Position numbers and translations under genes: made by a program. A DNA stretch of 51,079 bases, taken from the NCBI GenBank assembly GCA_005887895.1, contig VBPC01000295.1:1-51079 (forward strand). The letters run 5' to 3'. Below, in pieces: positions 36,275 to 45,551 of this stretch. The notes under the pieces are model-generated. The model ran no database searches. It was not told the origin of the DNA and worked only from the letters and a program-made list of their open reading frames with translations. The stretch is from Candidatus Rokuibacteriota bacterium (GTDB lineage: Bacteria > Methylomirabilota > Methylomirabilia > Rokubacteriales > CSP1-6). Each line of letters begins with the position of its first letter. Position 1 is the first letter of the stretch.

Positions 36275-37405
36275 TCAACCTGTGGTTTCGAGCAAGGTGA
36301 CCCAGTTGTTGGTGGCGAGGCCGCCGATGGAATGGGCGAGAGCGTGGCGGGCGCCGGAGACCTGGCGGCCGTGGGCGCGCCCGGTCAGCTGCCACACGCA
36401 CTCCACGATCTGGGCCAGGCCGGTGGCGGCCAGCGGATGACCGCGCGCCTTGAGCCCGCCGGACGGGTTCACCGGCAGGCGGCCGTCGAGCGCGGTGTCC
36501 CCGTCCAGGGTGACGCGGCCCGCCTTGCCGGGCGGCACCAGGCCGAGGTCCTCGAGCGAGATCAGCTCGAACGGCGCGAACGCGTCGTGGACCTCGGCGA
36601 GATCCACCCGCTCGGGGCCGAAGCCCGCCATGGCGTACGCTTCGCGCGCCGCCATCCGGGTCGCCGTGAAGGCGGTGAGCTGGCGGCGGTGGCGCACGGC
36701 CAGGGTGTCGGTGCCCTGGCCGATGCCGGCCACCCGCACCCGCGACGGCGCGGCGGTCACCACGACCGCGGCGGCCCCGTCGGAGATCGGGCAGCAGTGC
36801 AGCAGGCGCAGCGGGTCGGCGACCATCCGGCTCTCGAGCACCTCCTCCACGGTGACCGCCTGCTGGAAGTGCGCGAGCGGATTGCGGGCGGCGTTGGCGT
36901 GGTTCTTCACCGCGACCTGGGCGATCTCGCGCTGGCCGAGGCCGGTCTTGCTCATCAGGCTCCGGGTGACGAGCCCGGCCAGCGCCGGCATGGTGGCGCC
37001 GTAGGCGCGCTCGTAGGGATCGATCGACCGGCCGATCAGCTCGGAGACCTTCGGCGTCGTCAGGTGCGTCATCTTCTCGCCGCCCACGATCAGCACCGCC
37101 TGGCGAAGGCCGGCCGCGACCGCGGCGAAGCCGGCGTAGAAGGCGGCCGCGCCCGACGACGTGGCCGTCTCCACGCGGAGGGCGGGAACGTCGGCGAAGC
37201 CGATCTGGGTGGCGACGTGCGAGGCGAAGTTGCCGTCGCCGAGGAACTCCTCCGGGTTCATGGTGGCCACGACGATGGCGTCGGGGGCCTCGAGCCCGGC
37301 CTCGGCCAGCGCCGCGTGGGCGGCATCGGCCATCAGCTCCGGCAACGGCTCGCTGCGGCGCCCGATCCGCGTCATGCCGGCGCCCGCGACGAAGACTTCG
37401 CGCAT
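36275..37405 (-). CDS. SCP-x-type thiolase-fold protein lacking the nucleophilic Cys
   Basis: 376 residues from ATG 37405. It has the thiolase fold with EVHDAFAPFEL and PSGGLKARGHPLAATG carrying the two catalytic histidines. At the nucleophile position, where thiolases read xxACASG, it reads ETATSSG, giving T82 in place of Cys. It therefore may not be a classical thiolase; some DUF35-paired relatives (Ltp2 type) act as retro-aldolases. GATAAT (37418-37413) lies 7 nt before the ATG with no Shine-Dalgarno, so the transcript may be leaderless. Confidence 0.85.
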   Translation of the reverse strand: MREVFVAGAGMTRIGRRSEPLPELMADAAHAALAEAGLEAPDAIVVATMNPEEFLGDGNFASHVATQIGFADVPALRVETATSSGAAAFYAGFAAVAAGLRQAVLIVGGEKMTHLTTPKVSELIGRSIDPYERAYGATMPALAGLVTRSLMSKTGLGQREIAQVAVKNHANAARNPLAHFQQAVTVEEVLESRMVADPLRLLHCCPISDGAAAVVVTAAPSRVRVAGIGQGTDTLAVRHRRQLTAFTATRMAAREAYAMAGFGPERVDLAEVHDAFAPFELISLEDLGLVPPGKAGRVTLDGDTALDGRLPVNPSGGLKARGHPLAATGLAQIVECVWQLTGRAHGRQVSGARHALAHSIGGLATNNWVTLLETTG

Positions 37406-37412
37406 GGGCAAT

Positions 37413-37418
37413 ATTATC
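37413..37418 (-). promoter_or_regulatory. -10 box for the thiolase/DUF35/CoA-transferase operon
   Basis: GATAAT on the minus strand, 7 nt before the ATG at 37405. The -35 is weak. The spacing suggests leaderless transcription. Confidence 0.4.
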
Positions 37419-37457
37419 GACCAAACGGCGGCGCGCGAGACTGCATTTGCGCGGCGC

Positions 37458-37697
37458 TCAGCCGATGGCCGACCGCCGGCGCGCTGGCGGCGGCGGCGCC
37501 GCCACGCCGAGCTCACGGATCAGCCGCAGCAGATACGTGCGCTGCAGACCGAGGGCGCGCGCGGTGTGGGTGCGGTTTCCGCACATCTGGTGCAGCGTTG
37601 CCTCGATCAGCCGGCGCTTGAAGTCCGAGACGGCGCCGTGATAGCCGAGGCGACCGGGCGGGGTGAGACCGGCCGAGGGTCCGGGGATGGCGTTCAT
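37458..37697 (-). CDS. Small Fis-type helix-turn-helix protein
   Basis: 79 residues from ATG 37697. The sequence FKRRLIEATLHQMCGNRTHTARALGLQRTYLLRLIREL, quoted in part as GNRTHTARALGLQRTYLL, is the C-terminal DNA-binding helix-turn-helix found on NtrC-family activators and in Fis. No AAA+ or receiver domain precedes it. It may be a stand-alone nucleoid or regulatory protein, or what is left of a larger activator. Its targets are unknown. Confidence 0.75.
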   Translation of the reverse strand: MNAIPGPSAGLTPPGRLGYHGAVSDFKRRLIEATLHQMCGNRTHTARALGLQRTYLLRLIRELGVAAPPPPARRRSAIG

Positions 37698-37803
37698 GCG
37701 CGGGGAGGATCGCAACCGATGTGCCACGCGCGAACGGGCCGGATTTCGCGGCGCCGGCGCCCGGCGCGTCGGCGGGATGCCCAGCGCGCGAGGCGACGGT
37801 GCC

Positions 37804-37833
37804 CAAAACGAAGGGCCCTCGCGGGAGGGCCCT
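37804..37833 (-). terminator. Intrinsic terminator of the ferredoxin gene
   Basis: AGGGCCCTC (37812-37820), a 4-nt loop and GAGGGCCCT (37825-37833) form a perfect 9-bp stem. On the minus strand it is followed by TTCGTTTTG, a U-rich tract, 32 nt after the ferredoxin stop. Confidence 0.75.
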
Positions 37834-37864
37834 GGATCGCGTCGTCGAGCGCGCCGACAGCCGG

Positions 37865-38131
37865 TTACGACTTGGTGGCCGGCTTGACCCCGGGGTTGTC
37901 CGTGAAGAACTTCTTGTTGATCTCGATGAAGCTCTTCCACTGCTCCGGCGTCTCGTCCTCGGCGAAGATCGCCTTCACCGGGCACACCGGCTCGCATGCC
38001 CCGCAGTCGATGCACTCATCCGGATGGATGTAGAGCATCGTCTCGCCTTCGTAAATACAGTCGACCGGACAGACCTCGACGCAGGCCTTGTCCTTCACGT
38101 TGATGCAGGGCTCGGTGATCACATAGGGCAT
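37865..38131 (-). CDS. fdxA: 7Fe-type (4Fe-4S/3Fe-4S) ferredoxin
   Basis: 88 residues. Cysteines at 9, 17, 21 and 25 ([17 protein letters not shown]) and 40, 43, 46 and 50 ([11 protein letters not shown]) fit the FdxA family, with one cluster site missing its second Cys spacing and so probably [3Fe-4S]. It is a cytoplasmic low-potential electron carrier. It is monocistronic, with its own promoter and terminator. Partners are not indicated by neighbours. Confidence 0.93.
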   Translation of the reverse strand: MPYVITEPCINVKDKACVEVCPVDCIYEGETMLYIHPDECIDCGACEPVCPVKAIFAEDETPEQWKSFIEINKKFFTDNPGVKPATKS

Positions 38132-38191
38132 CTAGCGCCTCCCCGGATGTCGTGCGCGCCTCGCGCGCCTGCCTGACTGTGGGACTTGCAA

Positions 38192-38220
38192 TTTGTAGCG
38201 CGGCGACTCGAACGTGTCAA
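38192..38220 (-). promoter_or_regulatory. Promoter of the ferredoxin gene
   Basis: Minus strand: perfect TTGACA (38220-38215), 17-nt spacer and TACAAA followed by T (38197-38192). A start near 38185 would leave a leader of about 54 nt. It is one of the strongest promoter matches in the window. Confidence 0.7.
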
Positions 38221-38233
38221 GCATGTCGGCCAG

Positions 38234-39136
38234 TTACTGCGTACGCAGCCGCGGGTCGAGCGCGTCCCGCAGCGAGTCGCCGAACAGGTTGAACGCGAAC
38301 ACCGACAGGCTGATCGCCAGGCCGGGGAAGATCGCCATCCAGGGCGCCGCCTCGGCGAACTCGACGGCGGCGCCGCGCAGCATCAATCCCCAGGCCGGCA
38401 TCGGCTCCTGGACGCCGAGACCGAGGAAGGAGAGCGAGGACTCCAGCAGCACCGCCTGCCCCAGAAACGCCGTCAGCATGATCAGGTAGGGGGCCATGAC
38501 GTTGGGCAGCATGTGGCGCAGGATGATCCGGCCGTGCCGGAAGCCGGCCGCGCGGGCGGCGTCGACGTAGGGCATCTCGCGAATGGCCAGCGCCGAGGCG
38601 CGGATGACCAGCGCCGCCCGGGGGATCATCGGCACCGTGATGGCCAGGATGAGGTTGGGGATCGTGTTGCCGAGGATCGCCACCAGCGCCAGCGCCAGGA
38701 TGATCAGCGGGAACGACAGGAAGATGTCCATCACCCGCTGCAGGAAGAGGTCGACGCGGCCGCCGAAATACGCGCTGGCGACGCCGAGCACGGACCCCAG
38801 CGTGGCGCCCAGGACGGAGGCGCCGAAGCCCACCAGGAGCGCCGTGCGCGAGCCGTAGATCAGGCGTGAGAGCACGTCGCGACCGAAGGCATCGGTGCCG
38901 AGCCAGTGCGCGCGCGAGGGCGGCGCCAGCATCCCGCCGAAGTCGTTGGCGACTGGATCGTAGGGCGCGATGACGTGCGCCAGCGCCGCCACCACCAGCA
39001 TCAGCACGATGACCGCGGCGCCGACGGCGCCCAGCGGCCGGGTCCGACAGAACCGCGTGACGACCGTCAGCCAGCCGTCCGGGGCCGGCGCCGCGGCGAT
39101 CTCGGGGGCCCGATCGATCGGCGGATTCAGCGCCAT
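38234..39136 (-). CDS. dppC: Dipeptide/oligopeptide ABC transporter permease DppC
   Basis: 300 residues, full length. Six membrane helices. The N-terminal DppC signature HWLGTDAFGRDVLSRLIYGSR and the EAA loop (REMPYVDAARAAGFRHGRIILRHMLPN, in part AARAAGFRHGRIILRH) that contacts the ATPases are intact. It pairs with DppB to form the channel. A 142-nt gap separates it from dppB, longer than usual for this pair. Confidence 0.92.
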   Translation of the reverse strand: MALNPPIDRAPEIAAAPAPDGWLTVVTRFCRTRPLGAVGAAVIVLMLVVAALAHVIAPYDPVANDFGGMLAPPSRAHWLGTDAFGRDVLSRLIYGSRTALLVGFGASVLGATLGSVLGVASAYFGGRVDLFLQRVMDIFLSFPLIILALALVAILGNTIPNLILAITVPMIPRAALVIRASALAIREMPYVDAARAAGFRHGRIILRHMLPNVMAPYLIMLTAFLGQAVLLESSLSFLGLGVQEPMPAWGLMLRGAAVEFAEAAPWMAIFPGLAISLSVFAFNLFGDSLRDALDPRLRTQ

Positions 39137-39278
39137 CAGCGCCCACCGTTCGCGCGCGGCGCCGAATCGCGAGCCGCACGAGGCCCGCGGGAGGAACCGA
39201 CCGGAGCGTACGTCATGGTACGTGAGGATCGGTGACGACCGAGAACGAAGTGCCGCGAAGTGAGTCGGCGGCGCGCCA

Positions 39279-40148
39279 TCAGCGGTACCGGATGCGCGGA
39301 TCCAGCCAGGCGTAGGCCGCGTCCATGAGGAAGTTGACGAGGATGAACATGCCGGCGACCAGCATGACCAGCGCCTGCAGCAGCGTGTAGTCGCGGTGGG
39401 CCACCGCCTGCACGAAGAGGAGCCCGATGCCGTTCAGGTTGAACACCTGCTCGGTGACCACCAGCCCGCCGATGAGGAACGCGAACTCGATCGCGACGAC
39501 CGTCAGCACCGGCAGCATGGCGTTCTTCAGCGCGTGGCGCGACAGGATCAGGTTCTGCACGAGCCCCTTGGCGCGCGCGGTGCGGATGTAGTCCTCCCGC
39601 AGCACCTCGAGCATGGCCGAGCGGGTCATCCGGGTCGCCACCGCCGAGTAACGGTACCCGACGGCCAGCGCGGGCCAGATGAGCTGCGCGAGGTTCTGCC
39701 GGGGGCTCACCCAGAACGGGGTGTAGACCATCGGCGGTAGCCACTTGAAGACGATGAGCAGGAACAGGTGCTTGAGCGCGGCCAGCACGCCGAGCGGGAT
39801 CGCGAGGACGACGGCCACGATCGTGGCCATGATGGCCACCTGCAGCGACAGCGCGAAGCGCAGCTTGATTTCCTGGAGAATCGGCGCCCCGGTCCACATC
39901 GAGGTCCCGAAGTCGAGCCGGACGATGCCGGCCAACCACGTGAAGAACTGCCGCCAGACCGGCTGGTCGAGGCCGATGCGATGCCGCTCCTGGTCGATCA
40001 CCTCCTGGGAGACCGCGCCCCGGTCACCCGAGTAGCGCAGCTCGACGACGTCGCCGGGGATGACCCGGATGAGCACGAACGTCACCAGCGCCACCCCGAA
40101 CAGCGTGGGGAGCATCAGGAAAAAGCGCTTGAGCAGGTACTTCGCCAC
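39279..40148 (-). CDS. dppB: Dipeptide ABC transporter permease DppB, internally shortened
   Basis: 289 residues, against about 310-340 usually. The N-terminus (RFFLMLPTLFGVALVTFVLIRVIPGD), quoted in part, and the EAA loop (EVLREDYIRTARAKGL) are normal. Between IPLGVLAALK and FKWLPPMVYTPFW the family has about 40 residues, including a DYxxRxxxxxGxxxPxFWLG helix; here only HLFLLIV remains. The frame is kept. One membrane helix is thus lost, which would upset topology. The start is 1 nt after the binding-protein stop. Confidence 0.85.
   Translation of the reverse strand: MAKYLLKRFFLMLPTLFGVALVTFVLIRVIPGDVVELRYSGDRGAVSQEVIDQERHRIGLDQPVWRQFFTWLAGIVRLDFGTSMWTGAPILQEIKLRFALSLQVAIMATIVAVVLAIPLGVLAALKHLFLLIVFKWLPPMVYTPFWVSPRQNLAQLIWPALAVGYRYSAVATRMTRSAMLEVLREDYIRTARAKGLVQNLILSRHALKNAMLPVLTVVAIEFAFLIGGLVVTEQVFNLNGIGLLFVQAVAHRDYTLLQALVMLVAGMFILVNFLMDAAYAWLDPRIRYR
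39839..39844. other. No separate feature; inside dppB
   Basis: I checked the dppB interior next to the shortened segment for a mobile element, inverted repeats or a recoding site and saw none; the coding frame is continuous. Confidence 0.1.
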
Positions 40149-41747
40149 TTACTCGGCCAGCCACACCGTGTCGAGCTGGTTGTTGAGATAGTGGCTCGGC
40201 GTGATCGTCCAGCCGTGCACTTTCGCCAGGTGCGGGACGATCCGGTGCCACTGCAGCGTGTAGATGACGTGCGCCTCCTCGTCGAGCAGGCGCTTTTCGA
40301 GCTGGCGCAGGATCTTCTTGCGCTCCTCGGGGTCGGTGGACCGGCCCTGCCGGCTGAAGAGGTCGTCGATCACGGTGTCCTTGTGCCGCCCGTAGTTGGC
40401 GTCGGAGTGGGTCACGAACCGGGGCAGGTCGAGGTCGGGCTCCACGATGAAGCCGCACTGGAAGTCCATGGCGACCTCGAAGTCCCCGCGCTTGAGCATC
40501 GGATGGTAGGCCGAGGCCTCGATGAACTCCTGCTTGACGTTGAGGCCGATCTGGCGCCACTGGTCGATGAGCCAGATGCCCAGCGGCTCGTAGGGATGCG
40601 GGATGCCGCGGTTCTTGAACGTGAACGCGAAGCCGTCCGGCACCCCGGCCTCCTTCAGCAGCCGCTTGGCCTCGGCGCGATTCTTGGCGATGTCGTGGCC
40701 GTAGCCGGCCAGCTTCTCCAGCTCGGCGGGCGGCGTCGCGAACGGCGTGCCGGGCACCTGGATGCCGGCCACGTCCTTGACCAGCGTGATCCTCGACAGC
40801 GCCTTGGACCCTTCGTAGCGGTCGAGCGCGAGGCTGAGCGCGCGGCGCACGCGCTTGTCGTCGAAGGGCTTCTTCTCGTGGTGCATGGAGACGAAGTTCA
40901 GGCAGTCCCACGGGCTCTCCTGCACCGCGATCTTGTTGCCCAGCGCCTGGACGAGCTGATCGCGCTCGGGCGGGCTGAAGCTGCGGAACTGGATCATGGC
41001 CCGCTCGCCGCGCACCGCCGCCACCTGCGCCGACGAGTTGCTGATGAAGATCGCGCGGTAGCCATCGAGGTACGGCTTGCCCTTGTCCCAGTAGTCCGGG
41101 TTCTTCTTGCCGACCCAGTGCGAGCCCTTGACGTGCTCCACGAACTTGAAGGGCCCGGTGCCGTTCACGTTCTTTTCGTACCAGTGCGGGTCCTTGGCGA
41201 GGATGTCGGCCCGGTAGATCCAGTTCCACGGCGAGGCGAGATTGAGCAGGATCGACGACTCCGGGTACTTCAGCTTCACGATGAACGTGGATGGGTCGGG
41301 GGCGTCGATCGACGCGATCGACTCGTACGCCTCCTTGCGCAGCGACTTGATGCCGGCCGGCGGGTGCAGGATCTTGTCGTACGAGGCCTTGACGTCCTTC
41401 GAGGTCAGCTCGCTGCCGTCGTGGAACTTCACGCCCTTGCGGATCTTGAACGTGTAGACCAGGTGGTCCTTCGAGATCGTCCACGACTCGGCCAGGTCGC
41501 CGACCGGCTTGGTCCCGGTCTTGTCGGTGGGATCGACGCGCAGGAGCGTGCTGTAGTGCGGCGCCATCGGGTGCATGACGCCGAACGTCTCCTCCTGGTG
41601 GGCGTCGTAGGACGGCGGCTCCGAGGGCACCACGAAGACGAGCTCGCCCCCCGCGCGCGGCTTGTCCTGCGGCGCCGCCGGCAAGACACCCGCCACCAGC
41701 ACCGCGAGCAGGAGGGATACCAGGGCCAGGGCAGGGCGACGACGCAT
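40149..41747 (-). CDS. Peptide ABC transporter substrate-binding protein
   Basis: 532 residues from ATG 41747 with GGAGGTGCCC upstream. A signal peptide (about 1-26, ending VLPAAPQ) is followed by an SBP family 5 fold: GGELVFVVPSEPPSYDAH, LAESWTISKDHLVYTFKIRKGVKFHDG, shown in part as YTFKIRKGVKFHDG, and NGTGPFKF. It binds peptides or similar solutes in the periplasm and delivers them to DppBC. It precedes dppB directly (no gap). Confidence 0.92.
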   Translation of the reverse strand: MRRRPALALVSLLLAVLVAGVLPAAPQDKPRAGGELVFVVPSEPPSYDAHQEETFGVMHPMAPHYSTLLRVDPTDKTGTKPVGDLAESWTISKDHLVYTFKIRKGVKFHDGSELTSKDVKASYDKILHPPAGIKSLRKEAYESIASIDAPDPSTFIVKLKYPESSILLNLASPWNWIYRADILAKDPHWYEKNVNGTGPFKFVEHVKGSHWVGKKNPDYWDKGKPYLDGYRAIFISNSSAQVAAVRGERAMIQFRSFSPPERDQLVQALGNKIAVQESPWDCLNFVSMHHEKKPFDDKRVRRALSLALDRYEGSKALSRITLVKDVAGIQVPGTPFATPPAELEKLAGYGHDIAKNRAEAKRLLKEAGVPDGFAFTFKNRGIPHPYEPLGIWLIDQWRQIGLNVKQEFIEASAYHPMLKRGDFEVAMDFQCGFIVEPDLDLPRFVTHSDANYGRHKDTVIDDLFSRQGRSTDPEERKKILRQLEKRLLDEEAHVIYTLQWHRIVPHLAKVHGWTITPSHYLNNQLDTVWLAE

Positions 41748-41838
41748 GGGCACCTCCGGTCGGCTGTCGCCCGTCGAGGCCGAGGGCGAGCCGGGTAGTT
41801 TGCGCATGAACGGCTCGCGATGACGAAAGGTTTCCCGC

Positions 41839-41864
41839 AACTTACCCGCGGTCTGACCAGCGTG

Positions 41865-41868
<4 letters not shown>
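41839..41868 (-). promoter_or_regulatory. Possible internal promoter for the binding-protein gene
   Basis: Minus strand: TTGACA (41868-41863), 18-nt spacer, TAAGTT (41844-41839). It lies at the very end of the preceding ATPase gene and could boost the binding protein relative to the ATPases. Confidence 0.4.
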
Positions 41869-42876
<1,008 letters not shown>

Positions 42877-42893
<17 letters not shown>

Positions 42894-43878
42894 CGACCCT
42901 CTCCAGGCGCGCCGCTTCCCAGCAGGCCGACACGTGCCCGCCCGCGTCGACCTCCGCGAGCGGCGGCGCCTCGCGCGTGCAGCGCTCCACGCAGAACGCG
43001 CAGCGCGGCGCGAACGCGCAGCCCGGCGGCAGCCGCGTCAGGTCGGGCGGCTGGCCCTCGATCGGCGTCAGCCGCGCCCGCCGCGGCTCGTCGAGCCGGG
43101 GCACCGAGCGCAGCAGCCCCAGCGTGTAGGGATGCCGCGGCCGGCCGTACACCTCGCGGGCCGTCGCGCGCTCGACGATGCGCCCCGCGTACATCACGTT
43201 GACGCGATCGGCGTAGCGGGCGACGACGCCGAGGTTGTGCGTGATGATCAGCATGGCGACGCCCAGCCGTCGCGACAGGTCCTTCATCAGCTCGAGGATC
43301 TGTGCCTGGATCGTCACGTCGAGCGCGGTGGTCGGCTCGTCGGCCAGCACGAGCGAGGGATTGCAGGCGAGCGCCATGGCGATCATCATCCGCTGCCGCA
43401 TGCCCCCGCTGAACTGGTGCGGGTACTGCCGCAGCCGCCGCCCCGGATCGGAAATGCCGACCATCGCCAGCAGCTCCTCGGCCCGGCGCCGCGCATCGGC
43501 CGGCGACAGCTTGAGGTGGATCTCGAGGCCCTCGGTGAGCTGGCGGCCGATGTTGAGCACGGGGTTGAGCGAGGTCATCGGCTCCTGGAACACCATGCCG
43601 ATCTCGCGCCCGCGGACGCGCCGCATCTCCTCCTCGCCGAGCCTGAGCAGGTCGCGGCCCTTGAAGAGAATCTGGCCGCCGACGATGCGTCCCGCCGGCG
43701 CCGCGACCAGCCGCATGATGCTCAGCGCGCTGACCGACTTGCCACACCCCGACTCCCCGACGAGCGCGACCGTCTCGCCCTCGCGCACGTCCCACGACAC
43801 GCCGTCGACCGCGCGCACGACGCCGCCCCGCGTCGCGAAATGCGTCTGGAGATTGCGGACTTCCAAGAGCGTGCCCAC
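42877..43878 (-). CDS. dppD: Dipeptide ABC transporter ATPase DppD
   Basis: 333 residues from GTG 43878; the upstream in-frame extension has low-complexity shadow sequence. Walker [13 protein letters not shown], signature [15 protein letters not shown], Walker [13 protein letters not shown], and the C-terminal [14 protein letters not shown] cluster. It forms the ATPase heterodimer with DppF. It is the first gene of the transporter operon. Confidence 0.93.
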
Positions 43879-44297
43879 GACGCCGCGGAGTGTAGCACCC
43901 CGGAGGGGGACTTCGTCACACTCGGCGGGGGGCTTCGCCCCCCGTCCGACGGTCGTCGCGCGCCTGACGGCGCGCTCCTTCCTGCCACCCCCCAGAACAG
44001 GGTTACGCCGGCAAAGCCGGCGCTCGAAGCGCGCGACGGCGAGCGCCGGCACCACCGCGCTCCATGTTCGTGGCCGGCGAGGCGCCCCGCCGAGGGCCGG
44101 CACCGCCACGCTCTCGATCCCACCGCCGCCACTCACCGCAAAACGGAGCGACCGACGCGCGGCGGAGGGCGGCGGGTGGCGGGCGAGGTCGTCGCAGCCG
44201 TCCTCGCCGTGGCACCGTCAGCCCGCACGCGTGAGGCGTCGAGCCCGTAGTCCGCGAGACGACACGCCACCGCGCGTCGGTGGCGGCGACCCGACGA
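43879..44297. other. Intergenic region with GC-rich hairpins
   Basis: About 420 nt between dppD and a glycosyltransferase gene, both on the minus strand. It contains GGGGGGC-TTC-GCCCCCC (43927-43943) and GCCGGC-AAA-GCCGGC (44007-44021). No protein family features appear in any frame. It should hold the glycosyltransferase terminator and the dppD promoter; I could not pick out a convincing promoter. Confidence 0.5.
43927..43943. terminator. Strong GC hairpin
   Basis: A perfect 7-bp GC stem closed by a TTC loop (a UUCG-like cap), about 355 nt past the end of the glycosyltransferase gene on the minus strand and 49 nt upstream of dppD. No U-tract follows, so termination is possible but not certain. 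Confidence 0.35.
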
Positions 44298-45551
44298 CTA
44301 GCGGCAGCGAGCGGAGGCGAGATGCGAGGCCGCGCGCTCGACGAGCGCGGCATACTCGCGGCACACGGCTTCGGCGACGCACGGCCAGCGGTGCTGCGTC
44401 GCCCAGCGGACTCCCTCGCGGCCCAGTCGCCAGCGCAAGTCGGCATCGCCGAGCAACCGTGTGAACGCCTCGGCGAGCGAGACGGGATCGTGGTCGGGGA
44501 CGAGCAGGCCGGTGACGCCGTGGCGCACGGTGGTTTGCAGCCCGCCCACGCGTGAGGCGACCACCGGGCTGCCGCAGGCCATCGCTTCCAGCGCGACCAT
44601 GCCGAAGGACTCGTAGTACGACGGCAGCACGGTGGCGTCGGCGGCGACGTACCAGGTGCGCAGGCGCTCCTGCGGCTGGGCGCCGACGAACGTCACGGCG
44701 TCGCCGAGCGCCAGCCGGGCCAGGCGGCTGCGCAGCTCGGCCTCGTGGCCGTCGAGCGGCTCGTCGGCGTCGCCGCCGACGATCGTGAGGTGCGCCGGGC
44801 TGCCGGCGGCGTGCAGCCGGGCCATGCCGTCGAGCAGCGTCTCCAGGCCCTTGATCGGCGCCAGGCGGCCGACGTACAGGAGCTGGGGGCCGCCGTCGAG
44901 ACCGAGCGTGGCGCGGGCCGCCGCCTGGTCGCCCGGCATGAACAGCTCGGTGTCGACGCCGCACGGGATGACGGCGATGCGGCCGGGGTCGGCGCCGTAG
45001 TGGCTCACGAGGTGCGCGCGCTCGACGACGGTGGCGGCGATCAGGCGATCGGTGGCCGCGACGATGCGCGCCTCCTCGGCGATGCGCACGTCCGGCTCGC
45101 GGGCGGCGCCGTTGGGGGTGGCGTCGTTCTTCAGATGGCCGAGCGTGTGGAACATCTGCACCACCGGCACGCCCCACCGCTGGCGGAGCGCCAGCGCGAC
45201 CGCGCCCGACAGCCAGTAGTGCGCATGGATCAGGTCGTAGTCGAGGCCGCCGGCGATGCGGAAGGCATCGACGCCGTCGACGAACGCGTCGAGATGGTCC
45301 ACCATCCGCTCACGCGCCATCGGCGCCTGGGGGCCGGCGGCCAGATGGACGACGCGGACACCCTCGGCCAGCGTGACGACCCGCGGGATCGCCGGGTTCT
45401 GCGAGCGCGTGAAGATGTCGGCGCTCATCCGCATGCGCGCCAGCTCGCGGGCCAGCTCGCGCACATAGACGTTCATGCCGCCCGTCTCCTTGCCCCCCAG
45501 GGCCGCCAGCGGGCACGTGTGCACCGAGAGCATCGCGACGCGAAGGTTCAC
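44298..45551 (-). CDS. GT4-family glycosyltransferase
   Basis: 417 residues from GTG 45551 (GTGA overlap with the upstream gene). It has the MshA/sucrose-phosphate-synthase-like N-terminus (MLSVHTCPLAALGGKETGGMNV; in part GGKETGGMNVYVRELA), IHAHYWLSG, IPCGVDTELF, VGRLAPIKGLETLLD, and the ExxxxxxxE motif in YYESFGMVALEAMACG. It uses a nucleotide sugar and retains anomeric configuration. Possible products are a surface polysaccharide or a low-molecular glycoside; the gene alone does not decide. Confidence 0.9.
   Translation of the reverse strand: MNLRVAMLSVHTCPLAALGGKETGGMNVYVRELARELARMRMSADIFTRSQNPAIPRVVTLAEGVRVVHLAAGPQAPMARERMVDHLDAFVDGVDAFRIAGGLDYDLIHAHYWLSGAVALALRQRWGVPVVQMFHTLGHLKNDATPNGAAREPDVRIAEEARIVAATDRLIAATVVERAHLVSHYGADPGRIAVIPCGVDTELFMPGDQAAARATLGLDGGPQLLYVGRLAPIKGLETLLDGMARLHAAGSPAHLTIVGGDADEPLDGHEAELRSRLARLALGDAVTFVGAQPQERLRTWYVAADATVLPSYYESFGMVALEAMACGSPVVASRVGGLQTTVRHGVTGLLVPDHDPVSLAEAFTRLLGDADLRWRLGREGVRWATQHRWPCVAEAVCREYAALVERAASHLASARCR

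Noticed and set aside
37812..37833. GGGCCC-rich palindrome as a CRISPR-like or mobile-element repeat
   Set aside because: Single occurrence with a U-rich tail in the right place and strand to terminate the ferredoxin transcript.
39190..39250. GTACGT repeated twice in the dppB-dppC gap as a regulatory site
   Set aside because: Six-base matches in a single place are expected by chance; no promoter or hairpin of note accompanies them.
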